Part shown: piece after piece, positions 24,312 through 32,621 of the stretch
Position numbering within the stretch: position 1 is the stretch's first letter
Layout: each line of letters opens with the position of its first letter
Origin: DROE01 sp964569865
GTDB taxonomy: Bacteria; Pseudomonadota; Alphaproteobacteria; Rhizobiales; Devosiaceae
NCBI GenBank assembly: GCA_964569865.1
Contig: CAZMVQ010000005.1
Span: 1 to 59,206, forward strand
Direction: 5' to 3'
Length of the DNA stretch: 59,206 bases
Position numbers and translations under genes: made by a program
Notes under the pieces: model-generated
What the model was told of the DNA's origin: nothing
Databases searched by the model: none
What the model saw: only the letters and a program-made list of their open reading frames with translations

Positions 24312-25214
24312 ATGTCAATTCTTGTCGATAAAGACACCAAAATACTGGTGCAGGGCCTAACCGGGAAAACCGGCACATTCCACACAGAACAGGCATTGGC
24401 CTATTTCGGCACAAAAATGGTTGGTGGAACCCATCCCAAAAAAGGCGGACAAAAATGGACTGGGGCCGAGGGCCATGTTCTGCCGATTTTTACCACCGTG
24501 GCAGAAGGAAAAGAGGCCACAGGGGCCAATGCCAGCGTTATATATGTGCCGCCAGCTGGAGCTGCGGCGGCAATAATTGAAGCCATTGATGCTGAAATTC
24601 CTTTGATTGTTGCCATTACCGAAGGGGTGCCGGTTTTGGATATGGTCAAAGTCAAAGCACGGCTGGCCAAATCCAATTCTCGCCTGATCGGGCCAAATTG
24701 CCCCGGAATCATGACTCCGGATGAGTGCAAAATCGGCATTATGCCGGGTAATATTTTCAAAAAAGGTTCGGTGGGGATCGTATCGCGCTCTGGAACCTTG
24801 ACCTATGAGGCGGTTTTTCAAACCAGTAATGAAGGTCTGGGTCAAACCACAGCCATTGGCATTGGTGGTGATCCGGTAAAGGGCACAGAATTTATTGACG
24901 TTTTGGAATTGTTCTTGGCTGATGAAGATACTAAATCCATGGTGATGATCGGGGAAATTGGTGGCTCGGCAGAAGAAGAGGCAGCGCAGTTTTTGATCGA
25001 TGAGGCCAAGCGCGGGCGCTCCAAACCCGTAGCAGGTTTCATTGCCGGTCTTACCGCACCACCGGGGCGCACAATGGGCCATGCGGGCGCTGTTATTTCC
25101 GGGGGTAAAGGGGGCGCAGAAGACAAGATTGAGGCAATGGAAGCGGCGGGAATTGCCGTGTCGCGCTCTCCGGCAAAAATCGGCGAAGCGTTGGTGGAAT
25201 TGTTGAAGGGCTAG
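24312..25214 (+). CDS. sucD: succinyl-CoA synthetase subunit alpha
   Basis: The alpha subunit of succinyl-CoA ligase, 300 residues, which carries the phosphorylated histidine in GHAGAVISGGKGGAEDKI. The CoA-binding N-terminal part (QGLTGKTGTFHTEQALAYFGTKMVGG) and IGPNCPGIMTPDE are intact. GGAG lies about ten bases before the ATG. Separated from sucC by an exported-protein gene. Confidence 0.97.
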   Translation: MSILVDKDTKILVQGLTGKTGTFHTEQALAYFGTKMVGGTHPKKGGQKWTGAEGHVLPIFTTVAEGKEATGANASVIYVPPAGAAAAIIEAIDAEIPLIVAITEGVPVLDMVKVKARLAKSNSRLIGPNCPGIMTPDECKIGIMPGNIFKKGSVGIVSRSGTLTYEAVFQTSNEGLGQTTAIGIGGDPVKGTEFIDVLELFLADEDTKSMVMIGEIGGSAEEEAAQFLIDEAKRGRSKPVAGFIAGLTAPPGRTMGHAGAVISGGKGGAEDKIEAMEAAGIAVSRSPAKIGEALVELLKG

Positions 25215-25399
25215 GTTTTTTTTCAGGATTGTTCAATTAAAAATTGATGATGAATATCAGTGCATAATACGGGCTAATTTTCAGTGTTAACAAAATACTA
25301 ACGGATGCCTGAAAAAAGAGAAGCAATAGAATTTTTCTAACCGGCACTTTTTTTGGCCTGAACAGGGAAGAGGCGGGGTAGCTCGCCTGCGCAAATAAT

Positions 25400-28390
25400 A
25401 TGACACGAAAAGAAGAAAACCTGGCGTTCTTAGCTACTTCTTTCCTCTATGGGGGCAATGCAACCTATGTGGAAGAGCTTTACTCCCAATTCAAAGAGGA
25501 CCCCAATTCAGTCGATCAAACCTGGGCGGATTTTTTTAATTCTCTGGGAGATGCTCCGGATGAGGCGATCGCTGCTGCAAACGGAGCCAGTTGGGGACGG
25601 GGCGATTGGCCCATGCCAGCCAGCGGCGAGATGATTTCCGCCTTTGACGGAGACTGGGGGAGCCTTGCTGAAAAATCAGGTGTTACGGCAATTAAAAAAG
25701 CCAAGGCCGATGACAAAACAATAAATATGGAACAGGTGGCTCAGGCCAGTAGGGATTCCATTAGAGCGGCCATGATGATCCGTGCCTATCGGATGCGCGG
25801 CCATTTGCATGCGGATCTGGATCCGCTGAAATTGCAGGAGAAGGCCGACGCACCAGAGCTTGACCCGCGCTCATACGGATTTGTCGAGGCGGATTTTTCA
25901 CGCCAGATATTTATCGACAATATGCTGGGGCTTGAATATGCAAGCATTTCCCAAATGGTGGAAATATTGCAGCGCACCTATTGCTCAACTCTTGGAGTTG
26001 AGTTTATGCATATTTCAGACCCGGTCTCCAAAGGCTGGATACAGGAGCGGATTGAGGGACCGGATAAAGAAATTTCCTTCACTCCCGAGGGCAAAAAGGC
26101 CATTTTGAATAAGCTGATTGAAGCTGAAGGCTTTGAGAAATTCCTCGACGTTAAATATACCGGCACCAAGCGCTTTGGCCTGGATGGTTCCGAAAGCCTC
26201 ATTCCGGCCATGGAGCAAATTATCAAGCGTGGCGGAGCGCTGGGGGTTAAAGACATTGTGCTTGGCATGCCCCATCGTGGACGCTTGAATGTTTTGACCC
26301 AGGTTATGGGCAAGCCCCACCGGGCTTTGTTTCACGAGTTTAAGGGCGGTGCATATTATCCGGATGATGTGGAGGGTTCTGGCGATGTGAAATATCATTT
26401 AGGGGCCTCATCCGATAGGGTATTTGACGAAAATGTCGTGCATTTATCCCTGACCGCTAATCCGTCCCATCTGGAAATTGTTAATCCCGTTGTGCTTGGA
26501 AAAGCGCGGGCAAAACAGGATCAGCATTCAGAAGTTAATGATCGCTTTGTCAAAGATACAACTATGACTGACCGACAGGTGGTTCTGCCCCTGTTGCTGC
26601 ACGGGGATGCAGCCTTTGCCGGACAGGGAGTGGTGGCTGAATGTTTCGGGCTTTCGGGCCTTAAGGGCCATAGAACCGGCGGGTCAATTCACTTTGTGGT
26701 CAATAACCAGATCGGTTTTACCACTTCTCCCATCTATTCGCGTTCTTCGCCTTATCCCACAGATGTGGCAAAGATGATTGAAGCGCCGGTGTTTCATGTG
26801 AACGGAGATGACCCGGAAGCTGTGGTATTTGCTGCAAAAGTGGCAACCGAATATAGACAAAAATTTGGCAAGCCGGTGGTTGTTGACATGTTCTGCTATC
26901 GTCGATTTGGGCATAATGAGGGGGATGAGCCTTCCTTTACCCAGCCATTGATGTATCAGCAGATCAGGGCCCATAAAACCACCCTTGAGCTTTATTCGAC
27001 AAAACTCATCGACGAGGGTGTTGTCGGTGCCACTGAGGTTGAAACCATGAAGCTGGACTGGCGGGCCAAGCTGGAAGTGGAATTTGCCGGTGGTGAAAAT
27101 TATCGTCCCAATAAAGCTGATTGGCTGGATGGAGCTTGGAAAAAGCTCAAAGCTGCCGAACTTGAAGGGGCAAGACGGGGCAATACCGGGGTTGAAATTA
27201 AAGACCTTAAAACAATCGGGCAATCCATTACCACAATTCCACAAGAATTTAGTGCCCATAAAACGATTTTGAGGTTTTTGAAAAACCGAAAAAATGCCAT
27301 CGACAAGGGCGAAGGCATTGACTGGGCAACCGGTGAGGCCTTGGCTTTTGGCAGCATGGTAGCTGAGGGGCATCCGGTGCGCCTTAGCGGACAGGATTGC
27401 GAACGGGGCACGTTTTCTCAGCGCCACACGGTATTATCGGATCAAAAAACCGGAGAAACTTTTACGCCTTTAAATCATATTACGCCCGATCAAGGGCGTT
27501 ATGAGGTGATTAATTCCATGCTATCGGAAGAGGCGGTATTGGGATTTGAATATGGTTATTCACTGGCAGAACCTAATGCGCTAACCCTCTGGGAAGGGCA
27601 GTTTGGCGATTTTGTCAACGGCGCTCAGGTGGTGATCGATCAGTTTATTTCTTCTGGAGAGCAAAAATGGTTCCGCATGAGCGGTCTGGTTTTGTTGTTG
27701 CCTCATGGTTATGAGGGGCAGGGGCCTGAGCATTCTTCGGCACGGCTTGAAAGATTTTTGCAGCTTTGTGCCGAAGATAATATGCAGGTGGCCAATTGCA
27801 CGACACCGGCCAATTATTTTCATATTCTGCGCCGCCAATTATTGCGTGAGTTTAGAAAACCGTTGATTTTGATGACGCCAAAATCGCTGCTAAGGCACAA
27901 AAAAGCCGTTTCAACACTAGCGGAATTTGGGCCGGATTCTTGTTTTCATCGCCTGTTATGGGATGATGCGCAGGCTCCTGGACCGCAAAAAACCTCAATT
28001 AAACTGGTGGAAGACGACAAGATCCGCCGGGTGGTGTTGTGCAGCGGCAAAGTTTATTTTGACCTGCTGGAAGATAGAGAAAAACGCGGTGTAAATGATG
28101 TATATCTAATGCGTTTAGAGCAATTATACCCGTTTCCTGCCAAGGCATTGCATTCAGAATTATCCCGATTTGAAAATGCACAGATTGTCTGGTGTCAGGA
28201 AGAGCCAAAAAACATGGGAGCATGGGCCTTTATTCAGCCCTATGTGGAGTGGGTTCTGGGCCAATTGGGACGGACTGGCGAGCGGCCTATCTATGTGGGT
28301 CGGGCCTCAGCCGCATCGCCTGCCACCGGCATGATGAGCAAACATCTTTATGAATTGAAAGCCTTTCTTGACGAAGCATTCGCGGAATGA
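25400..28390 (+). CDS. sucA: 2-oxoglutarate dehydrogenase E1 component
   Basis: The thiamine-diphosphate E1 subunit of the 2-oxoglutarate dehydrogenase complex, 996 residues. The N-terminal lipoyl-enzyme binding region (YGGNATYVEELYSQFKEDP) and the TPP/Mg site GDAAFAGQGVVAEC are clear, with GMPHRGRLNVL, NQIGFTT and the transketolase-like C-terminal half (LLPHGYEGQGPEHSSARLER). A 185-base gap upstream contains an inverted pair TTTTTTCAGG (25218-25227) and CCTGAAAAAA (25308-25317), which may mark a separate regulatory region. The 3' end overlaps a palindromic tandem repeat. Confidence 0.98.
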   Translation: MTRKEENLAFLATSFLYGGNATYVEELYSQFKEDPNSVDQTWADFFNSLGDAPDEAIAAANGASWGRGDWPMPASGEMISAFDGDWGSLAEKSGVTAIKKAKADDKTINMEQVAQASRDSIRAAMMIRAYRMRGHLHADLDPLKLQEKADAPELDPRSYGFVEADFSRQIFIDNMLGLEYASISQMVEILQRTYCSTLGVEFMHISDPVSKGWIQERIEGPDKEISFTPEGKKAILNKLIEAEGFEKFLDVKYTGTKRFGLDGSESLIPAMEQIIKRGGALGVKDIVLGMPHRGRLNVLTQVMGKPHRALFHEFKGGAYYPDDVEGSGDVKYHLGASSDRVFDENVVHLSLTANPSHLEIVNPVVLGKARAKQDQHSEVNDRFVKDTTMTDRQVVLPLLLHGDAAFAGQGVVAECFGLSGLKGHRTGGSIHFVVNNQIGFTTSPIYSRSSPYPTDVAKMIEAPVFHVNGDDPEAVVFAAKVATEYRQKFGKPVVVDMFCYRRFGHNEGDEPSFTQPLMYQQIRAHKTTLELYSTKLIDEGVVGATEVETMKLDWRAKLEVEFAGGENYRPNKADWLDGAWKKLKAAELEGARRGNTGVEIKDLKTIGQSITTIPQEFSAHKTILRFLKNRKNAIDKGEGIDWATGEALAFGSMVAEGHPVRLSGQDCERGTFSQRHTVLSDQKTGETFTPLNHITPDQGRYEVINSMLSEEAVLGFEYGYSLAEPNALTLWEGQFGDFVNGAQVVIDQFISSGEQKWFRMSGLVLLLPHGYEGQGPEHSSARLERFLQLCAEDNMQVANCTTPANYFHILRRQLLREFRKPLILMTPKSLLRHKKAVSTLAEFGPDSCFHRLLWDDAQAPGPQKTSIKLVEDDKIRRVVLCSGKVYFDLLEDREKRGVNDVYLMRLEQLYPFPAKALHSELSRFENAQIVWCQEEPKNMGAWAFIQPYVEWVLGQLGRTGERPIYVGRASAASPATGMMSKHLYELKAFLDEAFAE

Positions 28391-28437
28391 GGCTTTTGCA
28401 GAACAAAACATTCATAGAATGAAGCATTCGTAGAATG
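28377..28437. repeat. three CATTC-N3-GAATG palindromes on a 16-bp register at the sucA end
   Basis: Palindromes CATTCGCGGAATG (28377-28389, inside the last sucA codons and stop), CATTCATAGAATG (28409-28421) and CATTCGTAGAATG (28425-28437) are spaced 32 and 16 bp apart. They look like a 16-bp unit copied outward from the sucA C-terminal codons, with one diverged copy between. Each can form a short hairpin in the sucA-sucB mRNA. Confidence 0.75.
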
Positions 28438-28479
28438 AACATTTTAAATAATTGCAGCAAACTTTAAGGACCAAACCTG

Positions 28480-29709
28480 ATGTCCACAGAAATCAAAGTA
28501 CCAACCCTTGGCGAAAGCGTCACCGAAGCAACCATTGGCCAATGGTATAAAAAAGTAGGTGATGCGGTAAGCGTTGATGAAGCGCTGGTAGAACTGGAAA
28601 CCGACAAAGTTGCGGTGGAAGTGCCCTCGCCCGTTGCTGGTGTGCTGGAAAAAATTGTAGCCCCGGAAGGGGAAAATGTAGAAGTGGGGGCCTTGATAGC
28701 CGTCGTTAAAGAAGGGGCAGTAGCTGCCGCCGGCGCTGCACCTGCCAGTGCCGCTTCTGCAGACGATAAAAAACCGGAAGCTGCCAAAGTTGCTGCGCCT
28801 GCCGCATCATCTGGCATTCCGGCTTCTCCTTCAGCGCAAAAAATGATGAAGGAAAAAATGATCACGCCGGAACAGGTTTCAGGATCGGGCAAGCGTGGTC
28901 AGGTATTAAAAGAAGATGTGATGGCAGCTGCAGCAAATCCTGGAACTCCTGCGGCGGCAAAATCCGCAGTTCCTGCAGCCCCAAGAACACCAGTAGCTGC
29001 CGGTGATGAGGGACGTGAGGAGCGGGTTCGCATGACCCGCCTGCGTCAAACCATTGCTAGGCGCTTAAAAGATGCTCAGAATGCTGCCGCCATGCTGACC
29101 ACCTTTAACGAGGTTGATATGGGTCCGGTTATGGAATTGCGCAAGCAATATAAAGAGCTATTTGAGAAAAAACACGGGGTTAAACTTGGCTTTATGGGCT
29201 TTTTCTGCAAGGCGGTAACCCATGCCTTAAAAGAAATTCCAAGTGTAAATGCCGAGATTGACGGCACCGATATTGTCTATAAAAACTTCGCCCATATCGG
29301 GGTTGCGGTTGGTACGGAAAAAGGGCTGGTGGTGCCGGTGGTGCGCGATGCCGATCAGATGTCGATTGCTGAAATCGAGCAGGATATTGGCCGTTTGGGT
29401 CGTGCAGCCAGAGACGGCAAACTGACCATGGCTGACATGCAGGGGGGCACGTTCACCCTTTCGAATGGCGGGGTCTATGGCTCTTTGATGTCCACACCTA
29501 TTCTCAATGCTCCGCAGTCGGGAATTTTGGGCATGCATAAAATTCAGCAGCGCCCGATGGCCATTGACGGGGAAGTGGTTATCCGTCCGATGATGTATTT
29601 GGCGCTTTCCTATGATCACAGGATTGTTGATGGCAAAGAGGCTGTGACATTTCTTGTGCGGGTAAAAGAAAGTCTTGAAGATCCGCAACGTCTGGTGTTG
29701 GATTTATAG
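28480..29709 (+). CDS. sucB: 2-oxoglutarate dehydrogenase E2 (dihydrolipoyl succinyltransferase)
   Basis: The E2 core of the 2-oxoglutarate dehydrogenase complex, 409 residues. A single lipoyl domain (lipoylated Lys in ELETDKVAVEV) is followed by an Ala-rich linker, a peripheral subunit-binding domain (PSAQKMMKEKMITPEQVSGSG region, about residues 110-150), a second Ala/Pro linker, and the acyltransferase domain with the catalytic YDHRIVDGKEAVTFL. One lipoyl domain is usual for SucB. Confidence 0.97.
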   Translation: MSTEIKVPTLGESVTEATIGQWYKKVGDAVSVDEALVELETDKVAVEVPSPVAGVLEKIVAPEGENVEVGALIAVVKEGAVAAAGAAPASAASADDKKPEAAKVAAPAASSGIPASPSAQKMMKEKMITPEQVSGSGKRGQVLKEDVMAAAANPGTPAAAKSAVPAAPRTPVAAGDEGREERVRMTRLRQTIARRLKDAQNAAAMLTTFNEVDMGPVMELRKQYKELFEKKHGVKLGFMGFFCKAVTHALKEIPSVNAEIDGTDIVYKNFAHIGVAVGTEKGLVVPVVRDADQMSIAEIEQDIGRLGRAARDGKLTMADMQGGTFTLSNGGVYGSLMSTPILNAPQSGILGMHKIQQRPMAIDGEVVIRPMMYLALSYDHRIVDGKEAVTFLVRVKESLEDPQRLVLDL

Positions 29710-29771
29710 GCTTTAATTTAAGATCGCCATCCAAAATAAGCACAGAAAAGAAAACACACAGGAATAAAATA

Positions 29772-30383
29772 ATGTCGCCAGAGTTTTTCATCACCGCATT
29801 GATAGTTGTGCTTATTCCGGGAACCGGCGTGGTTTATACCATCGCCACCGGGCTGGCGCGGGGGCGGATGGCTTCAATTTTTGCGGCCACAGGCTGCACT
29901 CTTGGCATCGTGCCCCATATTCTTGCTTCCGTGTTGGGATTGGCGGCAATTTTGCACACCAGCGCGCTGTTGTTTCAGGGATTGAAATATGCCGGAGCTG
30001 CCTATCTGATCTATCTGGCTTGGCAGACTTTAAGAGAAAAAGGCCCCATCAGCTTCAAAAGCGATGATGTACGTCGCTCAAATATTGGTGTGGTGTGGAC
30101 AGGTTTTTTGATCAATATTCTCAACCCCAAACTCTCGATATTTTTTCTGGCCTTTCTGCCCCAGTTCGTGCCCGTTGATGCAGGCAATTCCATTGCGCAA
30201 ATGCTGATGTTGGGTTCAATATTTATGGCTATGACGTTCGGGGTATTTGTAATTTATGGTGCTTTTGCTGCATGGGCCGGGCAAAAAGTGCTCGGTAGTG
30301 CCTCGATTATGGGCTGGATGCGTAAAACCACAGCGCTGGTTTTTGGTGGACTTGGCCTGAGGCTGGCGCTGGCGGAGCGTTAA
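29772..30383 (+). CDS. LysE/RhtB family exporter (first of two)
   Basis: An amino acid exporter family membrane protein of 203 residues with about six hydrophobic segments. The N-terminal VVLIPGTGVVYTIATGLARGR is a variant of the family PGP motif, with PGT here. AYLIYLAWQTLR and FLINILNPKLSIFFLAFLPQFV are typical. The substrate is unknown; family members export lysine, threonine, homoserine or similar. It lies between sucB and lpd, followed by a second LysE gene after four bases. Confidence 0.9.
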   Translation: MSPEFFITALIVVLIPGTGVVYTIATGLARGRMASIFAATGCTLGIVPHILASVLGLAAILHTSALLFQGLKYAGAAYLIYLAWQTLREKGPISFKSDDVRRSNIGVVWTGFLINILNPKLSIFFLAFLPQFVPVDAGNSIAQMLMLGSIFMAMTFGVFVIYGAFAAWAGQKVLGSASIMGWMRKTTALVFGGLGLRLALAER

Positions 30384-30387
30384 ACTC

Positions 30388-31023
30388 TTGGCGTTTCCTT
30401 TAGTTGAATTTTTAACAATTCTTGGCGCGTTTGGCATAGGGGCTATTTCGCCGGGGCCGGATTTTGCCATGGTATTGCGCCAGTCAATTGCCCATGGACG
30501 CAGTACCGCCATTATGACCAGCGCCGGGATTGCCAGCGCAATTTTAGTGCATGGAACCTATACGGTATTGGGGCTTGGGCTGATTGTAGCCCAGTCTTTG
30601 ATATTGTTCACAATACTCAAGTTTGCCGGGGCTGCCTATCTCATATGGCTGGGCATTAGCGCTCTAAGGGCGCCGGCACTCAAAGAAGTCGCAAATTTTG
30701 ATAGTGAGCAAGAGGTCGGCCAAGGCTGGTTCAAGGCGTTTTCAATTGGATTTTTGACCAACCTGCTAAACCCCAAGGCAGTGCTGTTTTTTGTGGCTTT
30801 GTTTTCGGTTCTGGTTAGCGCCCAAACGGCAATAATATGGCAGGGGGTCTATATAATTTCTATGGCGGTAATGTTGCTGATCTGGTTTGTTCTTGTGTCG
30901 CTGTTTTTCACCGCTCCCAACATTAGAGCCAAATTTTATCGCATGGGTAAATGGTTTAACCGGATCAGCGGATTGGCGTTGATTTTGTTGGCTCTGAGGC
31001 TTTTGGTCTCTCAGCGCCAATAG
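30388..31023 (+). CDS. LysE/RhtB family exporter (second of two)
   Basis: A 211-residue homologue of the preceding exporter, with the standard ISPGPDFAMVLRQSI motif, AYLIWLGISALR and FLTNLLNPKAVLFFVALFSV. The start is TTG at 30388, four bases after the stop of its neighbour, with GGAG eleven bases upstream; no ATG is near. The two copies are only moderately alike, so the pair is an old duplication or a heteromeric pair rather than a recent repeat. Confidence 0.88.
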   Translation: MAFPLVEFLTILGAFGIGAISPGPDFAMVLRQSIAHGRSTAIMTSAGIASAILVHGTYTVLGLGLIVAQSLILFTILKFAGAAYLIWLGISALRAPALKEVANFDSEQEVGQGWFKAFSIGFLTNLLNPKAVLFFVALFSVLVSAQTAIIWQGVYIISMAVMLLIWFVLVSLFFTAPNIRAKFYRMGKWFNRISGLALILLALRLLVSQRQ

Positions 31024-31122
31024 AAAATTTATCGGGAGCAAGGGGAGATTTGTTGACCCTTTTGCTTATTCATGGTCGATTGAGCAATAGATGATCAAGG
31101 ATCAAAAAAAGGCATTTTTAAA

Positions 31123-32529
31123 ATGGCGGAACAGTTTGACGTAACAATTATTGGCACAGGGCCGGGGGGCTATGTTTGTGCCATTCGAGCAGCGCAATTG
31201 GGCATGAAAGTTGCGGTAGTGGAAAAATGGGCCAATCACGGGGGTACCTGTTTGAATGTGGGCTGCATACCATCCAAGGCCTTGTTGCATGCCAGTGAAA
31301 TGTTTGCCGAAGCCGGGCATAATTTTGATGAACTTGGTATTGATATTGATGGCCCGCGCTTAAATTTGCCCCAGATGCTGGCCCATAAAGACAAGGTGGT
31401 TGAGGGCAATGTGACCGGGATCACCTATCTGTTCAAGAAGAACAAGATATCCGTCTTTAAGGGTATCGGTTCCATTGCCGGAGCTGGGCAAGTGATTGTC
31501 ACGCCGGAAAAAGGGGCGGCTAAAACCATATCCAGCAAAAACATCATCATCGCCACCGGTTCTGTCAGTGCCAATCTCAAGGGCATTGAAATTGATGAAA
31601 AACAGGTGGTTTCTTCAACCGGGGCGCTCGAGCTTTCAAAAGTTCCCGAGCATCTTTTGGTGGTTGGTGCCGGAGTGATCGGGCTGGAGCTTGGCTCGGT
31701 CTGGGCGCGTCTTGGGGCAAAAGTTACGGTGGTGGAATATCTGGATCACATCCTTCCCGGTATTGATGGGGAGGTAGCCAAGCAATTCAAGCGCATGCTG
31801 GGCAAGCAGGGCTTTACCTTCAAGCTGGGTAGTAAAGTTACTGGAATTGAAAAAAATGCCAAGGGTCTAAAAGTTTCTGTGGAACCGGCAGCGGGTGGTG
31901 AAAACCAGGTTTTGGAATGCGATATCGCATTGGTGGCCATCGGTCGGGTTCCCTTTACGCAAGGGCTGGGGCTCGAGATTGTCGGGGTGGAAACCGATGA
32001 GCGCGGACGGGTTAAGACTGATGGTAATTATCAGAGCAATGTGGCCGGAATTTATGCAATTGGCGATGTGATTAAAGGCCCGATGCTGGCCCACAAGGCT
32101 GAAGATGAGGGCATTGCACTGGCCGAAATTCTGGCCGGTCAGGCCGGGCATGTAAATTATGATGTCATTCCGGGGGTGGTTTATACTAGTCCTGAAATTG
32201 CCTCGGTGGGCAAAACCGAAGAAGAGCTGAAACAAGCGGGGATTGAATATAAAATTGGCAAATTCCCCTTTTCTGCCAACGGGCGGGCCAAGGCTATGCT
32301 GGCCCCTCAGGGCTTCGTAAAAATTCTTGCGGATGTTAAAACCGACAGAGTGCTTGGCGGGCATATTGTTGGCAAGGGGGCCGGTGAAATGATCCACGAA
32401 ATCGCCGTTCTGATGGAATTTTCAGGCGCTGCGGAAGATCTGGTGCGCACCTGTCATGCCCATCCCAATATGTCAGAGGCCGTGCGCGAAGCGGCAATGG
32501 CCTGTGGCGATGGCGCAATTCATATGTAG
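31123..32529 (+). CDS. lpd: dihydrolipoyl dehydrogenase (E3)
   Basis: The FAD enzyme that reoxidises lipoamide of the 2-oxoglutarate complex, 468 residues. Features are the FAD fold IIGTGPGGYVCAIRAAQLG, the redox disulfide GGTCLNVGCIPSKALLHASE, the NAD fold VVGAGVIGLELGSVWARLGA, and the C-terminal catalytic CHAHPNMSEAVREAA with His-Glu pair. It closes the TCA cluster and is followed by a strong terminator shared with the convergent repeat-protein gene. Confidence 0.97.
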   Translation: MAEQFDVTIIGTGPGGYVCAIRAAQLGMKVAVVEKWANHGGTCLNVGCIPSKALLHASEMFAEAGHNFDELGIDIDGPRLNLPQMLAHKDKVVEGNVTGITYLFKKNKISVFKGIGSIAGAGQVIVTPEKGAAKTISSKNIIIATGSVSANLKGIEIDEKQVVSSTGALELSKVPEHLLVVGAGVIGLELGSVWARLGAKVTVVEYLDHILPGIDGEVAKQFKRMLGKQGFTFKLGSKVTGIEKNAKGLKVSVEPAAGGENQVLECDIALVAIGRVPFTQGLGLEIVGVETDERGRVKTDGNYQSNVAGIYAIGDVIKGPMLAHKAEDEGIALAEILAGQAGHVNYDVIPGVVYTSPEIASVGKTEEELKQAGIEYKIGKFPFSANGRAKAMLAPQGFVKILADVKTDRVLGGHIVGKGAGEMIHEIAVLMEFSGAAEDLVRTCHAHPNMSEAVREAAMACGDGAIHM

Positions 32530-32562
32530 TTGGTTCAATCAAAACATAAAACGCTCTGGAAT

Positions 32563-32602
32563 AAAAAAAGCCGGAACCTTTTAGCAAGGTTCCGGCTTTT
32601 TT
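32563..32602. terminator. bidirectional intrinsic terminator between lpd and the repeat protein
   Basis: GCCGGAACCTT (32570-32580) pairs perfectly with AAGGTTCCGGC (32586-32596) across a five-base loop. T6 follows (32597-32602) and A7 precedes (32563-32569), so it can end transcription from both sides. Confidence 0.95.
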
Positions 32603-32621
32603 GTGATTATTATAACTGGTG

